Assembly: GCF_019204045.1 (NCBI RefSeq)
Contig: NZ_JAGSPC010000001.1
Span: forward strand, 1,240,001 to 1,304,000
Reading direction: 5' to 3'
DNA length: 64,000 nt
Source of the DNA: Erythrobacter crassostreae
GTDB lineage: Bacteria > Pseudomonadota > Alphaproteobacteria > Sphingomonadales > Sphingomonadaceae
Shown here in pieces: positions 1 to 8,864 of the stretch; within the stretch, counting starts at the first letter, position 1, and the number at the start of each line of letters is the position of its first letter. Below the pieces are notes generated by a model. That model was not told the origin of the DNA. It saw only the letters and a list, made by a program, of their open reading frames with translations, and did not search any database. The position numbers and the translations under genes are program-made.

Positions 1-2
1 TG

Positions 3-860
3 TTCCGCACCGAATTTCAGTTCCTTGTCTCGGCAACGCTGCCGCAGCGGGAGCGCCAGACGCGCCTCTACCGCGATGTTCTGGATGCTGCAGGCGACAA
101 GCCGGTTATCTTTCGCACCGTCGATATCGGCGGCGACAAATCGGTCCCTTATCTCTCGTCTGACATCGCCGATAAGGACGAAAATCCAGCAATGGGCTGG
201 CGGGCTTTGCGTCTTGCATTGACCCGCGAGGGTTTGATGAAGGCACAGGCGCGCGCGCTGTTAGAAGCGAGCGCTGGCCGATCACTCTACGTGATGTTCC
301 CCATGGTATCAGAGCCGTGGGAATTTGATGCGGCCAAGAAAGTGTTCGACGAACAGCTCGCATTTCTGCGCAAGAAGAAGAAACAACTGCCGGAAGCGAT
401 CAAGTTCGGTGCGATGTTAGAGGTCCCAGCTCTTGCAGAGGTGCTTGATCTGCTCCTGCCCAAACTTAGCTTTCTGTCGATTGGCACCAATGATCTCACC
501 CAGTTCCTGTTCGCCGCCGACCGCGCAAACCCGCTACTGGCGCAGCGATATGATTGGTTAAGCCCATCCATTCTCCGCTTTTTGCGCCGCGTCATTCATA
601 ATTCGGTGGGAAGCAATGTTGATGTCGGAGTTTGCGGCGAAATGGGTGGGCGCAGACTGGAGGCGCTTGCTCTTCTGGGTATCGGTTATCGAAGACTGTC
701 AATAACGCCAGCGGCTGTTGGTCCGATCAAGGAGTTGGTGCGCAAAGTCGATCTTGCCGAGCTTACCAAAGCCATGACCGATTGGCTGTCCGATCCATCG
801 ATCGATATTCGCCGCGAATTGACGGCGTGGGCGGAAGAGCGCGGGATCGAAGTCGACTAA
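3..860 (+). CDS. ptsP: Phosphoenolpyruvate-protein phosphotransferase PtsP, 3' end only
   Basis: This is the C-terminal PEP-binding part of enzyme I of the nitrogen-type phosphotransferase system. Enzyme I takes phosphate from PEP onto a histidine and passes it to NPr. The start lies outside the window, and the frame is open from base 3. Visible family blocks are FRTEFQFL, TVDIGGDK, ENPAMGWRALR, the GTNDLTQ block, and the CGEMGG block holding the catalytic acid cysteine near the C-terminus. The phosphohistidine and GAF domains are not in view, so the choice of PtsP over PtsI rests on context: no sugar PTS genes are nearby and sphingomonads usually carry the nitrogen branch. An ATG at 192 is internal and not a real start. 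Confidence 0.9.
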   Translation, partial: FRTEFQFLVSATLPQRERQTRLYRDVLDAAGDKPVIFRTVDIGGDKSVPYLSSDIADKDENPAMGWRALRLALTREGLMKAQARALLEASAGRSLYVMFPMVSEPWEFDAAKKVFDEQLAFLRKKKKQLPEAIKFGAMLEVPALAEVLDLLLPKLSFLSIGTNDLTQFLFAADRANPLLAQRYDWLSPSILRFLRRVIHNSVGSNVDVGVCGEMGGRRLEALALLGIGYRRLSITPAAVGPIKELVRKVDLAELTKAMTDWLSDPSIDIRRELTAWAEERGIEVD

Positions 861-990
861 CGGAACGTCCGGTAAGTCAGTCCGCGCTCAATTTGCGTTT
901 GTTCGTCCAGCGAATCCTTGACTCGATGTCTCGCAAAGGTTCTCTGTCAGTCACAAAATATTCTAAAAACCACGTAAAGTGGGGCGGGTC

Positions 991-1860
991 ATGACAAGCG
1001 AGCAAGAAAGTAACAGCGAAGAGCTGATCGAAGCACCTGTTGCGGAAGCGCAAACGGCAGGTCAGCGTTTGCGTGAAGCGCGCGAGGAAAAGCGCCTCGA
1101 TCTTTCGCATGTCGCAGCAGAAACCCGCATCCCGGTCCGCCATCTCGAAACTATTGAAACTGGCAGTTACGATAAGCTGCCATCGCGCACCTACGCGATT
1201 GGGTTCGCCCGCACATATGCGCGGGTCGTCGGTCTGAATGAGGCCGAGATTGCCGATTTAGTGCGGGATGAACTGGCTGGGGGATATAGGCGCCAGTCGG
1301 CGCTCGCCGGAGGCATGGAGCCTGGCGATCCGGCCAAGCTGCCGTCTGCTGGCCTTGCCTGGTTTGGCGCGATCGCCGCGCTGATCCTCGCCGTGGGAAT
1401 CTACGCATTCTACAACACCTATTTCGGGGCAGGCGATGGTTTGGCCTCGCTAATCGCTGAAAGCGCGGAAGAAGGCGCTTCCGAAGACGAAATCGCTGCG
1501 AGTGAAGCAGGCGGCGATACCGGCACTGGCGGCGGCGTCATCGATAGTTCGGGGCAGGTGGTTTTTACCGCTCTGGAAGACGGTGTCTGGGTGCGCTTCT
1601 ACGATTCTGCCTATGACGAAACGAGAGAACCGCTGTTCGAAGGCACCATGGCCAGCGGCGACACTTTCGAGTTATCACAAAGCGCAAATGGCCCAAGGAT
1701 CAACACCGGTCGGCCTGACGCGCTCGCCATCACAGTCGGCGGGCAAAAAGTGCCAAAACTGGCAGACGAGCCTATAACTTTGGGTGACACACAGATTTCG
1801 GCTGCAGCACTTTTGGCGCGGGCTGAAGCTTCTGATCCGGCAGAACCTGCCGCTAACTAA
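991..1860 (+). CDS. RodZ-like helix-turn-helix membrane protein (DUF4115)
   Basis: A 289-residue protein with the RodZ plan. An N-terminal Xre-type helix-turn-helix spans about residues 23-90 (GQRLREAREEKRLDLSHVA, then a YAIGFARTYARVVGL block). One membrane segment lies at about 121-143. A periplasmic DUF4115-type beta domain occupies about 190-280. RodZ proteins couple MreB filaments to the elongation machinery. The acidic Gly/Ala/Glu linker after the membrane span is low complexity. The ATG at 991 was chosen over an in-frame GTG at 979, because homologues start close to the HTH and a G-rich ribosome site precedes 991. It lies 130 bases after ptsP and is probably transcribed with the next two genes. 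Confidence 0.82.
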   Translation: MTSEQESNSEELIEAPVAEAQTAGQRLREAREEKRLDLSHVAAETRIPVRHLETIETGSYDKLPSRTYAIGFARTYARVVGLNEAEIADLVRDELAGGYRRQSALAGGMEPGDPAKLPSAGLAWFGAIAALILAVGIYAFYNTYFGAGDGLASLIAESAEEGASEDEIAASEAGGDTGTGGGVIDSSGQVVFTALEDGVWVRFYDSAYDETREPLFEGTMASGDTFELSQSANGPRINTGRPDALAITVGGQKVPKLADEPITLGDTQISAAALLARAEASDPAEPAAN

Positions 1861-2032
1861 GCCCTTTCCCACCGATTTAGTGGTAGTCGCGCTCGACTTG
1901 GCGGCTCTCACGCGGCAGAGATTCGGGTCTCATTCATGCATCGGCTGCCATAAGTTGCGGCAATTAACTTTGATGCGAATGCGCGCGGCGGCCTTTAGCC
2001 GCAAGCGCGCTCAAGAACGGAGCCAGAGACCT

Positions 2033-3010
2033 ATGAAATTCGCTCTTCGATCACCGTTTCCCTCTACCGCCATCCGCTTGGCAGGTGTGCTTGCCGTCGC
2101 GGCGACTGTGGCCACCAGCCCGGTGCCCGCCTTGGCGCAGGATTCAAATTCCGAAGCGCGACTGCGCAAGATCGAGGCCGAGATACGCGCGCTTCAGCGC
2201 AATGTGTTTCCGAGTAGCGATGGGCGCTACTTTGAGCCGCAAATCTCAAACGATGGCACGGCGCAACCTGCAACGACCGGGACATCATCCACCACTGCGG
2301 TAACGGATATTCTCGCGCGGTTGGATGCGATGGAACTGCAGATGCAGCGGCTGACTTCTGTAACAGAGGAAAACGCCAACGCGGTTTCGCAGATTCAAAG
2401 CCGGCTTGCGCTCTTGGAGGCATCGCCGGGTGCTGGAGCAGGGCTCGCAGGGACTATTGAGCCCGATCAGCCATCCGTCACCGACAGCAATCTTTCCGCG
2501 ATGGCTGGCGAAGGCACGTCCGAAACCACCCAGCAATCGGCGACCACCCCGGCTGCTACTGGCCCCAGCGCCGAGCGTTTGGCCGCCGTGCAGGAAATCA
2601 CCAAGCCTCAAACCGACGATGCTGCGGACGATGAATACTCCTATGGCTTCCGCCTTTGGAATGCGGGCTTCTTCCCCGAGGCGCGTCAGCAATTGTCGAG
2701 CTTTGTGGAGAGCTATCCGTCGCATTGGCGCGCTACCTTTGGCCGCAATTTGCTCGGCCGTGCGTTCCTTGATGACGGTATGCCTGAAGAAGCAGCGCGC
2801 TGGTTCTTGCGCAATTATCAGTCGGACCGGACAGCGGCCCGTGCTTCGGACAGCCTGTTGTTCCTTGCAGAATCAATGATCGCGATGGAAGATACGCGCC
2901 GCGCCTGTATCGCTTTGGCTGAGTTCGGTGAAACCTATCCTGCGATTGCGAGTGGCCGTTTGATGAACCGCTACGAAGCGAACCGGCGCAAGGTCACCTG
3001 TGAGGGCTGA
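2033..3010 (+). CDS. cpoB: Tol-Pal accessory protein CpoB/YbgF-like
   Basis: A 325-residue secreted protein. A signal peptide of about 36 residues ends in ALAQ. Next come a short N-terminal coiled coil (LRKIEAEIRALQR and a second helix at about residues 85-125), a Ser/Thr/Ala-rich linker, and a C-terminal tetratricopeptide-like region (YSYGFRLWNAGFFPEARQQL onward). CpoB trimerises through its coiled coil and links outer-membrane constriction by Tol-Pal with septal peptidoglycan synthesis. The ATG at 2033 has a GGAG-type ribosome site and begins a proper signal peptide; the frame is open further upstream, but that part does not look coding. tilS follows 24 bases later. Confidence 0.8.
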   Translation: MKFALRSPFPSTAIRLAGVLAVAATVATSPVPALAQDSNSEARLRKIEAEIRALQRNVFPSSDGRYFEPQISNDGTAQPATTGTSSTTAVTDILARLDAMELQMQRLTSVTEENANAVSQIQSRLALLEASPGAGAGLAGTIEPDQPSVTDSNLSAMAGEGTSETTQQSATTPAATGPSAERLAAVQEITKPQTDDAADDEYSYGFRLWNAGFFPEARQQLSSFVESYPSHWRATFGRNLLGRAFLDDGMPEEAARWFLRNYQSDRTAARASDSLLFLAESMIAMEDTRRACIALAEFGETYPAIASGRLMNRYEANRRKVTCEG

Positions 3011-3034
3011 CTTTCCGGTTGATAGGGGGCGCTG

Positions 3035-4033
3035 ATTGATACGGATATCCACCCTGATCTGATTGCGCGTTTTCGCGCTGAATTGGATCGTTTCGGCTTT
3101 GCCGAGACGCGATTGGCTGTTGCTGTTTCTGGCGGGCCGGACAGCCTTGCCCTGCTGCTGCTCGCGCATGAAGCATGCGGTGCAGACAATATTGAAGCGG
3201 CAACGGTCGATCACGGTCTCCGCCCGGAAAGCATCGCCGAGGCGGCGTTTGTTTCCGATATCTGCGCGCGGCTTGGCGTGAAGCACACGACGCTTCCAAT
3301 CGAAGTCGCAGAGGGCAATGTGCAGGCCAATGCCCGCACCGCGCGCTATCTGGCGCTGGGCCAATGGCATGACGAGGTGCGTGCTGGCGTTCTGATGACT
3401 GCGCACCATGCCGATGATCAGGCAGAAACGCTGCTGATGCGGTTGAACCGTGGCAGCGGTGTTCCCGGTCTTGCGGGCATCCGTTCGACAGCTGAGATTC
3501 CAGGCTGGGGCGGGACATTGTTTCGTCCATTGCTGCGTTGGAGCAAGCGTGAGCTTGAGGCGCTTGTTTCTGCATCGCGGATTGATCCGGTGCGTGATCC
3601 GTCCAATGTGGATGAGAAATTTGATCGCGCGCGAGTGCGGCGTTTTCTGGCGGAGCAAGACTGGATTGAACCAAGCGCGCTAGCGGCCAGTGCAGAGCAT
3701 TTGGAGGACGCGTGGCGTGCGATTGAATGGTTCGCAGCAGAAGACTGGGAAACCCATGTCGTGCCCGATTCTGACCATCAATGGCGCGGCTTTCTCTATT
3801 ACGCCAACGTGCCGCGCGCCATCGCGATTGAGACGATTTGCAACATCATTAAAGAGCTGGGCCATGAGACGAACCGGGGCGATGCCGCACGCGCCTTTGA
3901 TCGGCTATGGAAAGGCGAGAATGCATCGCTCGCCGGGACATTGGTTGTCCCGGGAACAGAAAAAATCGCAGACACTGGCGCGACATTGCGCGTCTGGCGA
4001 TTCAGCATAGAACCGCCCCGCAAATCAGGTTGA
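3035..4033 (+). CDS. tilS: tRNA(Ile)-lysidine synthase TilS, unusual start
   Basis: TilS converts C34 of the CAU-anticodon tRNA-Ile to lysidine so that it reads AUA. The PP-loop ATP-binding motif SGGPDS is clear, followed by DHGLRPES, HHADDQAETLLMRL and RPLL, all family blocks. The start is a puzzle. After an in-frame TAG at 3023 there is no ATG or GTG before the SGGPDS motif. A strong AGGGGG ribosome site (3024-3029) sits 5 bases before an ATT at 3035 and 2 bases before a CTG at 3032. The only conventional alternative is TTG at 3083, which lacks a ribosome site and leaves just 15 residues before SGGPDS. The 3035 start (332 residues) is my choice and is uncertain. ftsH, a frequent downstream neighbour, is absent. 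Confidence 0.85.
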   Translation: MDTDIHPDLIARFRAELDRFGFAETRLAVAVSGGPDSLALLLLAHEACGADNIEAATVDHGLRPESIAEAAFVSDICARLGVKHTTLPIEVAEGNVQANARTARYLALGQWHDEVRAGVLMTAHHADDQAETLLMRLNRGSGVPGLAGIRSTAEIPGWGGTLFRPLLRWSKRELEALVSASRIDPVRDPSNVDEKFDRARVRRFLAEQDWIEPSALAASAEHLEDAWRAIEWFAAEDWETHVVPDSDHQWRGFLYYANVPRAIAIETICNIIKELGHETNRGDAARAFDRLWKGENASLAGTLVVPGTEKIADTGATLRVWRFSIEPPRKSG

Positions 4034-4045
4034 AGCCAGCGCCGG

Positions 4046-4954
4046 TCAGCCGGAGATTTTGTCGCCGATGCCGATCAATGATCCTCGGGTGATCACAACC
4101 CGGTCACCGCGTTTGGCAATCTCGAAAAGCTTCTCTGCGAACGGGTCTGGAACGCCAATGCATCCGTGGCTGGCATAGCCGTTCAGAACCGGCGAACCGT
4201 GGATAGCAATCCCGTCCCAAGTAAGACGCAGCGTCCATGGCATGGGCGCATTGTTGTATTTTTCGGAAATGTTGTCCTTTTCCTTTGTCAGGATTGGGAA
4301 CGTGCCGACCGGGGTCGGGTGCTTTTGAGTGCCGAGCAGCGCAACAGCGGTGCCGATTTCATGACCGTCACGGAATACGCTGATTACGCGGGCGTCGAGG
4401 TCGACTGTCATGACCAGTTTTCCGGTTTTTGGAGCGCGGCTCTCATCCCAGTACCATTCGCCGTACCGGATTGTGCCTTCGATCGGCAGGATGCTTTTGA
4501 CAACGAAAGGATCGCTGGCATCGAATGCAGGCGCTTCTTGAACAATCGGTTCGGCAATCATGCGGGCTGCGGGCCCGCGCGGCGGCGCGATAGTCGGAGC
4601 CGTGAAGGTCGGCGTGGCGACATCGACCGCTGGCACCGCTGCGATTGGTGCAGCAACCGGTGCAGGCGGCAATTCTCGCAGTTGTGAGACCGAAAGCTCA
4701 GGAGCTTCGGTGGCCTCTATGTCGGCGCCATATGGTGCCGGAAGGCTGGGATCGATGACAAGCGATTGACCGCCAGTGGTCGGATCAATCCGGCGGATTT
4801 CATTCTCAACTTCTTGTGCCACTTGTTCCGCGGCATCGGCAGCATCATCGGGCGTCGCTTGAGTGCCAGCAATGGCGGCATGACCAGCAAACGCAGTCAT
4901 GGCGAGGGCGGCGGTGAGTCGAGCGTGTAAAGCAATCTGTTTCATGCGAAGCAT
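4046..4954 (-). CDS. Secreted L,D-transpeptidase (YkuD domain)
   Basis: A 302-residue exported protein with a signal peptide in the first ~30 residues, an Ala/Pro-rich linker (about 60-150), and a C-terminal YkuD catalytic domain. The catalytic signature reads IAIHGSPVLNGYASHGCIGVP, with the nucleophilic Cys in SHGCI. Where most members have SxGCIR, this one has GCIGV, so the usual Arg is replaced by Gly. L,D-transpeptidases make 3-3 cross-links or attach proteins to peptidoglycan in the periplasm. Two ATGs (4954 and 4945) are possible; neither has a strong ribosome site. It is convergent with tilS, only 12 bases apart. Confidence 0.85.
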   Translation of the reverse strand: MLRMKQIALHARLTAALAMTAFAGHAAIAGTQATPDDAADAAEQVAQEVENEIRRIDPTTGGQSLVIDPSLPAPYGADIEATEAPELSVSQLRELPPAPVAAPIAAVPAVDVATPTFTAPTIAPPRGPAARMIAEPIVQEAPAFDASDPFVVKSILPIEGTIRYGEWYWDESRAPKTGKLVMTVDLDARVISVFRDGHEIGTAVALLGTQKHPTPVGTFPILTKEKDNISEKYNNAPMPWTLRLTWDGIAIHGSPVLNGYASHGCIGVPDPFAEKLFEIAKRGDRVVITRGSLIGIGDKISG

Positions 4955-5079
4955 TATGCCGGATTTTCGAATTAACTGCCAGTGACTAACCCGCCACCGT
5001 CTCGCGAAGGGACGGGGAACAGGGGCAAATGTTAACGCGTAAATTCTTGTAGTCGTGCGGCTATCTTTCGCGAATGACC

Positions 5080-7869
5080 TTAACCGTGCGCTCCAAACTG
5101 ATTCGCTATGCTGATCGAAAGTCGCAGCATCAGCGAATAGGCGCGTTCCATCGGATCGATGAAATCGCGTCCGATCTGGGCATAGCCTTCGCTGGACGAG
5201 TCCGGATAATCGGCTTGAGCATCCATTGCGAAATCCCCGGTTTCGGGGAAGTGCGTCGGAAAGGCGCGGCGCATCTGCGCCAAAGCATCTTCGATGCGCA
5301 AGCTGAACACCATTTCCAGCACGTCTTCGCGGCTGATGTCGTTAGCGCGGCTGAAGACCGGAACCGAAACCGCTTTCAAGAAGATGTGCTGCATCAAGGC
5401 AAGCCTGACTGATTGTGCTGCACCGATCATCCGGCGCGTGTTTTCGCGATTAGTGTCGCGGTTCTCTGCCGGGAGCAAATCGAACAGGCGGTAGAGTTTT
5501 AGAGCATCCACCCGAAGCCGGGAGGCGAGCCGGCGATAGACGCCGGTGCGGTCATCCTTCGTCAGGAATTCGGCGAGTGTCTCACAAGCACCCGAAAGAT
5601 GTTGCTCTGTTCCGCGATAGGGCCGGCTGGCCCAATATGCCGAGTTGAAGAGCTCACCATAGGCGGCCACGGTCTTGATACTGGCGAGACTGTTCGAAGC
5701 GCGGGCCAGGCTGATCAATTGCTGTCCGCGAGGGCTCGCCTCGATCAGGCTGGCAAGCTCTTCGAAATTACCATCAGCCGCGCTGCCGATGCCGGAGATC
5801 ACGTTAACCGGGTAGCCGAGCTGTTGGAGGATCGAATTGTGCGGGATCGCGCGGATTTGTCGCAAATTCATATCGCGGTCGGCTGAGATATCGGACTGGC
5901 GGCGCGATACGCGGCTACCGGTGGAATTCAGCAGGCCAAGCCCAAATGCGGTGACCGCCCTTGAATAGGTGGAACTGCGCAAATGTTGGCGCTGATGTGC
6001 GCGAACGGCGCGGTAGAAATCGAGGCTGATATCGGTGCGGCTATAGAACGGATCATTGGCGGCTTCGGAATCGTCAACAGGTGCGCAAATGATCCGCGAC
6101 AGCGTTGCCAGTGCCAATTCAGGGCGGGAGAAGAACATATAGCCGTCGCCGCCCTGAAAGCTGACTTCAGGCTCAAGCTTGATGCCTGAACTGGCAAACC
6201 GGTGGCGCGCCCAGCCGCTCATCGGCCATGTCAGGCGCTCTTCAAATCCGCTAGGATGGGCGCCGCGACCCATGCTCTCGCCGTGGGTGTTGAAAATAAG
6301 CGCCGCGACATCGGTCAGACCGCTCTTGGCCATCGCCTGAGCAAAGCGGCCTTGAAGCCGCTCGATTGCAAGGCTTGCCGGTATCTGTCCGACAAATCGA
6401 CCGGCATCAGAGAACCCTGTCTGGATACAGGCGCGGCCGCGCAGCTGGACGTAATCTCGATATTGCTTTTCGGCACAGAGGGAATCAAGGAACCGTCCGC
6501 CGTGTTCCAGCGCGCTTTCGGTCTCGAAGAGCGGGGAGACGTCAACTTTGTCTTCAATCCCAAAGGCGCGGGCGAAATACAGCGCGGCAAGCACTGTCGA
6601 TGGCTGTTCACATTCCGCAATGAGCATGCGGATTGGTGTATCGGCGTCAATATGCTCAAGGATTTGCGCCATCGCCAGAAACTGCCGGATCGCAGTCGAG
6701 CTTTCGATTGCAAGGCTGGCAAAATTGGTCCGCATCGGTTTGCGGCCCGATAGCATTCGTCGCAGGGTCGCGACCGCGCCTTTGCTCGCAAGATCGAGCT
6801 CGGGCGTCTCGTGCATATGGCTGCGGATGGCGTTGTGAAGCTGTTTGGCATTCACACGGAAATGGACATGACCCATACCAAGGCCATCGGCGCGCATGCA
6901 CGAGGCAAGCGTTTTGAGCGCAATGGCAAGATCAGCATTGCCCGCACCGCGCGCTTCGCTTTCAAGCTGGTCGATAATGGCGACGAGCGACGTCAGTTTA
7001 TCCGGGTGATCGTAAGTCAGGCGGTTGGCGGCCTGCGACAATGCCTCCGGCTCACTCAGGTCTTCACCGAAATCCTCAGCGCTTCGCGCGGCGTGATCTG
7101 CACCAAGACGAAGTGTGTCGATCAGTTCATGATCCGACTGAATTGCTTCAAGGTCATTGGCGAAACGGCGCAGGCGCTCTGCTTTCTCCGACAGGCGGAA
7201 CCGGATTGATGTGTACCATTTGATGTCGGTCCGGCCGTCCATGTCATAGCCGACCCAGCTGGCGAAACGGAATGGCAGCGGGGCCAGGTCTAGCCATTTT
7301 TCAGGCCATGTCTTGGCCGCGTGCGACAGCGTTTCCCTGACGATTTGTGCCCGTGCATCCTGAGCGTTGGCGAGCGCTTTGTTGACTTCGCCATGCTCGT
7401 ATTCAAGCGTGATTGCAGGGCGATCTGCGTCCGCTGCACAAACGTCGCGCGTGATCGGAGTGTTCGCGCTGGCCGCTTCTGCAACGGCCGCAGATTGGCC
7501 AGGTGTCATCAAGAAGGTCGGGTGAGCCGTGAACACTGCGTGGAGCCGCGGCGATTCCCATTGCGCACGGAAAGCGTCGAAATCCTTGGTCGCGCCAAGC
7601 GCCGCGCCAAGTGCGCTATGGTTCGCCTCTGGCGTGACTGGTGCAACGAGGCGCTGCAACCGGTTTGCGCGCGCTTCAAGTCCGGCGCATTCGAGTTCTT
7701 CGACAAGCGACTCAAGCGTGTCGAGATCGGTCGATCCGTCTTCGAGTGCCCGTGACAGATCAAGTCCCAATTGAAACACCGGATTGAACAAGGGGGTCTC
7801 GCGGGTGCGGGCGTGCAATTCCTGAAGACGCGCGCTGAGATCGGCGGTGGATTTGAGCGGCAATGTCAT
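5080..7869 (-). CDS. ppc: Divergent phosphoenolpyruvate carboxylase homologue
   Basis: A 929-residue protein of PEPC-family length and order, ending the zwf-edd-glk operon; its start overlaps the glk stop by 4 bases. Canonical PEPC makes oxaloacetate from PEP and bicarbonate. The TAHPT motif with its histidine is kept (His116), as is the late arginine-rich block with RRQSD and LRQIRAIPHN. Other catalytic motifs are altered: GYSDSxKD reads GFSDAGRFVG (485-494), the FHGRGGxxGRGG loop reads FNTHGESMGRGAHP (526-539), and GDRDGN reads GYDMDGR. The essential Lys and the first loop Arg are therefore not in their usual form. It may be a functionally shifted or inactive paralogue. The family call is firm; carboxylase activity is doubtful. 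Confidence 0.75.
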   Translation of the reverse strand: MTLPLKSTADLSARLQELHARTRETPLFNPVFQLGLDLSRALEDGSTDLDTLESLVEELECAGLEARANRLQRLVAPVTPEANHSALGAALGATKDFDAFRAQWESPRLHAVFTAHPTFLMTPGQSAAVAEAASANTPITRDVCAADADRPAITLEYEHGEVNKALANAQDARAQIVRETLSHAAKTWPEKWLDLAPLPFRFASWVGYDMDGRTDIKWYTSIRFRLSEKAERLRRFANDLEAIQSDHELIDTLRLGADHAARSAEDFGEDLSEPEALSQAANRLTYDHPDKLTSLVAIIDQLESEARGAGNADLAIALKTLASCMRADGLGMGHVHFRVNAKQLHNAIRSHMHETPELDLASKGAVATLRRMLSGRKPMRTNFASLAIESSTAIRQFLAMAQILEHIDADTPIRMLIAECEQPSTVLAALYFARAFGIEDKVDVSPLFETESALEHGGRFLDSLCAEKQYRDYVQLRGRACIQTGFSDAGRFVGQIPASLAIERLQGRFAQAMAKSGLTDVAALIFNTHGESMGRGAHPSGFEERLTWPMSGWARHRFASSGIKLEPEVSFQGGDGYMFFSRPELALATLSRIICAPVDDSEAANDPFYSRTDISLDFYRAVRAHQRQHLRSSTYSRAVTAFGLGLLNSTGSRVSRRQSDISADRDMNLRQIRAIPHNSILQQLGYPVNVISGIGSAADGNFEELASLIEASPRGQQLISLARASNSLASIKTVAAYGELFNSAYWASRPYRGTEQHLSGACETLAEFLTKDDRTGVYRRLASRLRVDALKLYRLFDLLPAENRDTNRENTRRMIGAAQSVRLALMQHIFLKAVSVPVFSRANDISREDVLEMVFSLRIEDALAQMRRAFPTHFPETGDFAMDAQADYPDSSSEGYAQIGRDFIDPMERAYSLMLRLSISIANQFGAHG

Positions 7870-8861
7870 GCGCGGGATTCTCCGAGGTGTTCTTGTGCAA
7901 ATGCAGCCGCCGCGCCGAGCAGGCCGGGCTGCGGATGTGTGATGAGTTTAACAGGCAAGCTTGCCATCAAACCAGCAAAGCGACCTTTAGCTGTAAAGCG
8001 CGAGGCAAAGCCCGATGCAATGATCGTTTCACGGATGCGGTAGCCAAGGCCGCCCGCGATTACGACAGCCTTCGCGCCTTGAATCAAGGCTATGTCACCG
8101 GCAACCGATCCAAGCGCGAGGCAGAAACGATCGACAGCTGCGGCAGCGAGGCTGTCTGTTCCATCTGTGCCAGCGGTCCAGATTTCGATATCGGTCGCGT
8201 CTTTGACGGCGCGTCCCTCCATCGCCGCAAGAGCATGATAGATTTCCACGATGGCGGGTCCGGATACTACGCGTTCGTCGGAAACACGCGTATGGCTTTT
8301 CCGCAGTCGCGCCAAAATTGCATCTTCTATGGCATCAACCGGAGCGAAATCACCATGCCCGCCCTCGGTGGCCTGCACACGGTAGGTTCCGTCCGGACGG
8401 CGATAGAAATAGGCAACGCCAAGTCCGGTGCCCGGGCCAAGAACGCTGACCGTGCCGGTTTCGGGCAGATCGTTTTCCGGTCCGGCAAGGTGAATGAACT
8501 CGCCAGTCGGCGCGCGCGCTGCGGCATGGGCAACTGCGCCAAAATCATTGATGACCGTATGTTTGCTGCACCCAAGCTTACTCTCGATCAGTGGGGGCCG
8601 GATGATCCAGGGGTTGTTTGTGAAACGGATCAGATCGGGTTTGATCGGTCCGGCAACCGCCATTGCCAATGCATCCGGCAGCGATCCGCCCATCCGGTCA
8701 CGATAATCTTCCCAAGCGGTCTGAAAACTGGCGTGATCCTCTGTGTGGAGAGTGGTGGGCTCGCCCAAGGCAATGCTACCATCTTTGCCGATCGCGGCGA
8801 TGGCGAAGCGCGCATGTGTACCGCCAATATCGACTGAAACAATGTCTGTGCTGCCTGTCAT
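7866..8861 (-). CDS. glk: Glucokinase
   Basis: A 331-residue glucokinase of the bacterial Glk type, phosphorylating glucose to glucose-6-phosphate with ATP. The N-terminal phosphate-binding block is VSVDIGGTHARFAI. Further family blocks are LGPGTGLGVAYF and EGGHGDFAPVD, with a C-terminal KAVVIAGGLG. It lies third in the operon: the edd stop is 3 bases upstream of its start and its own stop overlaps the PEPC-like gene by 4 bases, so translational coupling is likely. Together with zwf and edd it feeds free glucose into the Entner-Doudoroff route. Confidence 0.93.
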   Translation of the reverse strand: MTGSTDIVSVDIGGTHARFAIAAIGKDGSIALGEPTTLHTEDHASFQTAWEDYRDRMGGSLPDALAMAVAGPIKPDLIRFTNNPWIIRPPLIESKLGCSKHTVINDFGAVAHAAARAPTGEFIHLAGPENDLPETGTVSVLGPGTGLGVAYFYRRPDGTYRVQATEGGHGDFAPVDAIEDAILARLRKSHTRVSDERVVSGPAIVEIYHALAAMEGRAVKDATDIEIWTAGTDGTDSLAAAAVDRFCLALGSVAGDIALIQGAKAVVIAGGLGYRIRETIIASGFASRFTAKGRFAGLMASLPVKLITHPQPGLLGAAAAFAQEHLGESRA

Positions 8862-8864
8862 GGC

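Noticed and set aside
6202-6753. 183-residue frame opposite the PEPC-like gene
   Set aside because: Antisense shadow of a long conserved coding frame.
7863-8837. 324-residue frame opposite glk
   Set aside because: Antisense to a gene with clear family motifs; composition is a GC-codon shadow and no start signal is present.
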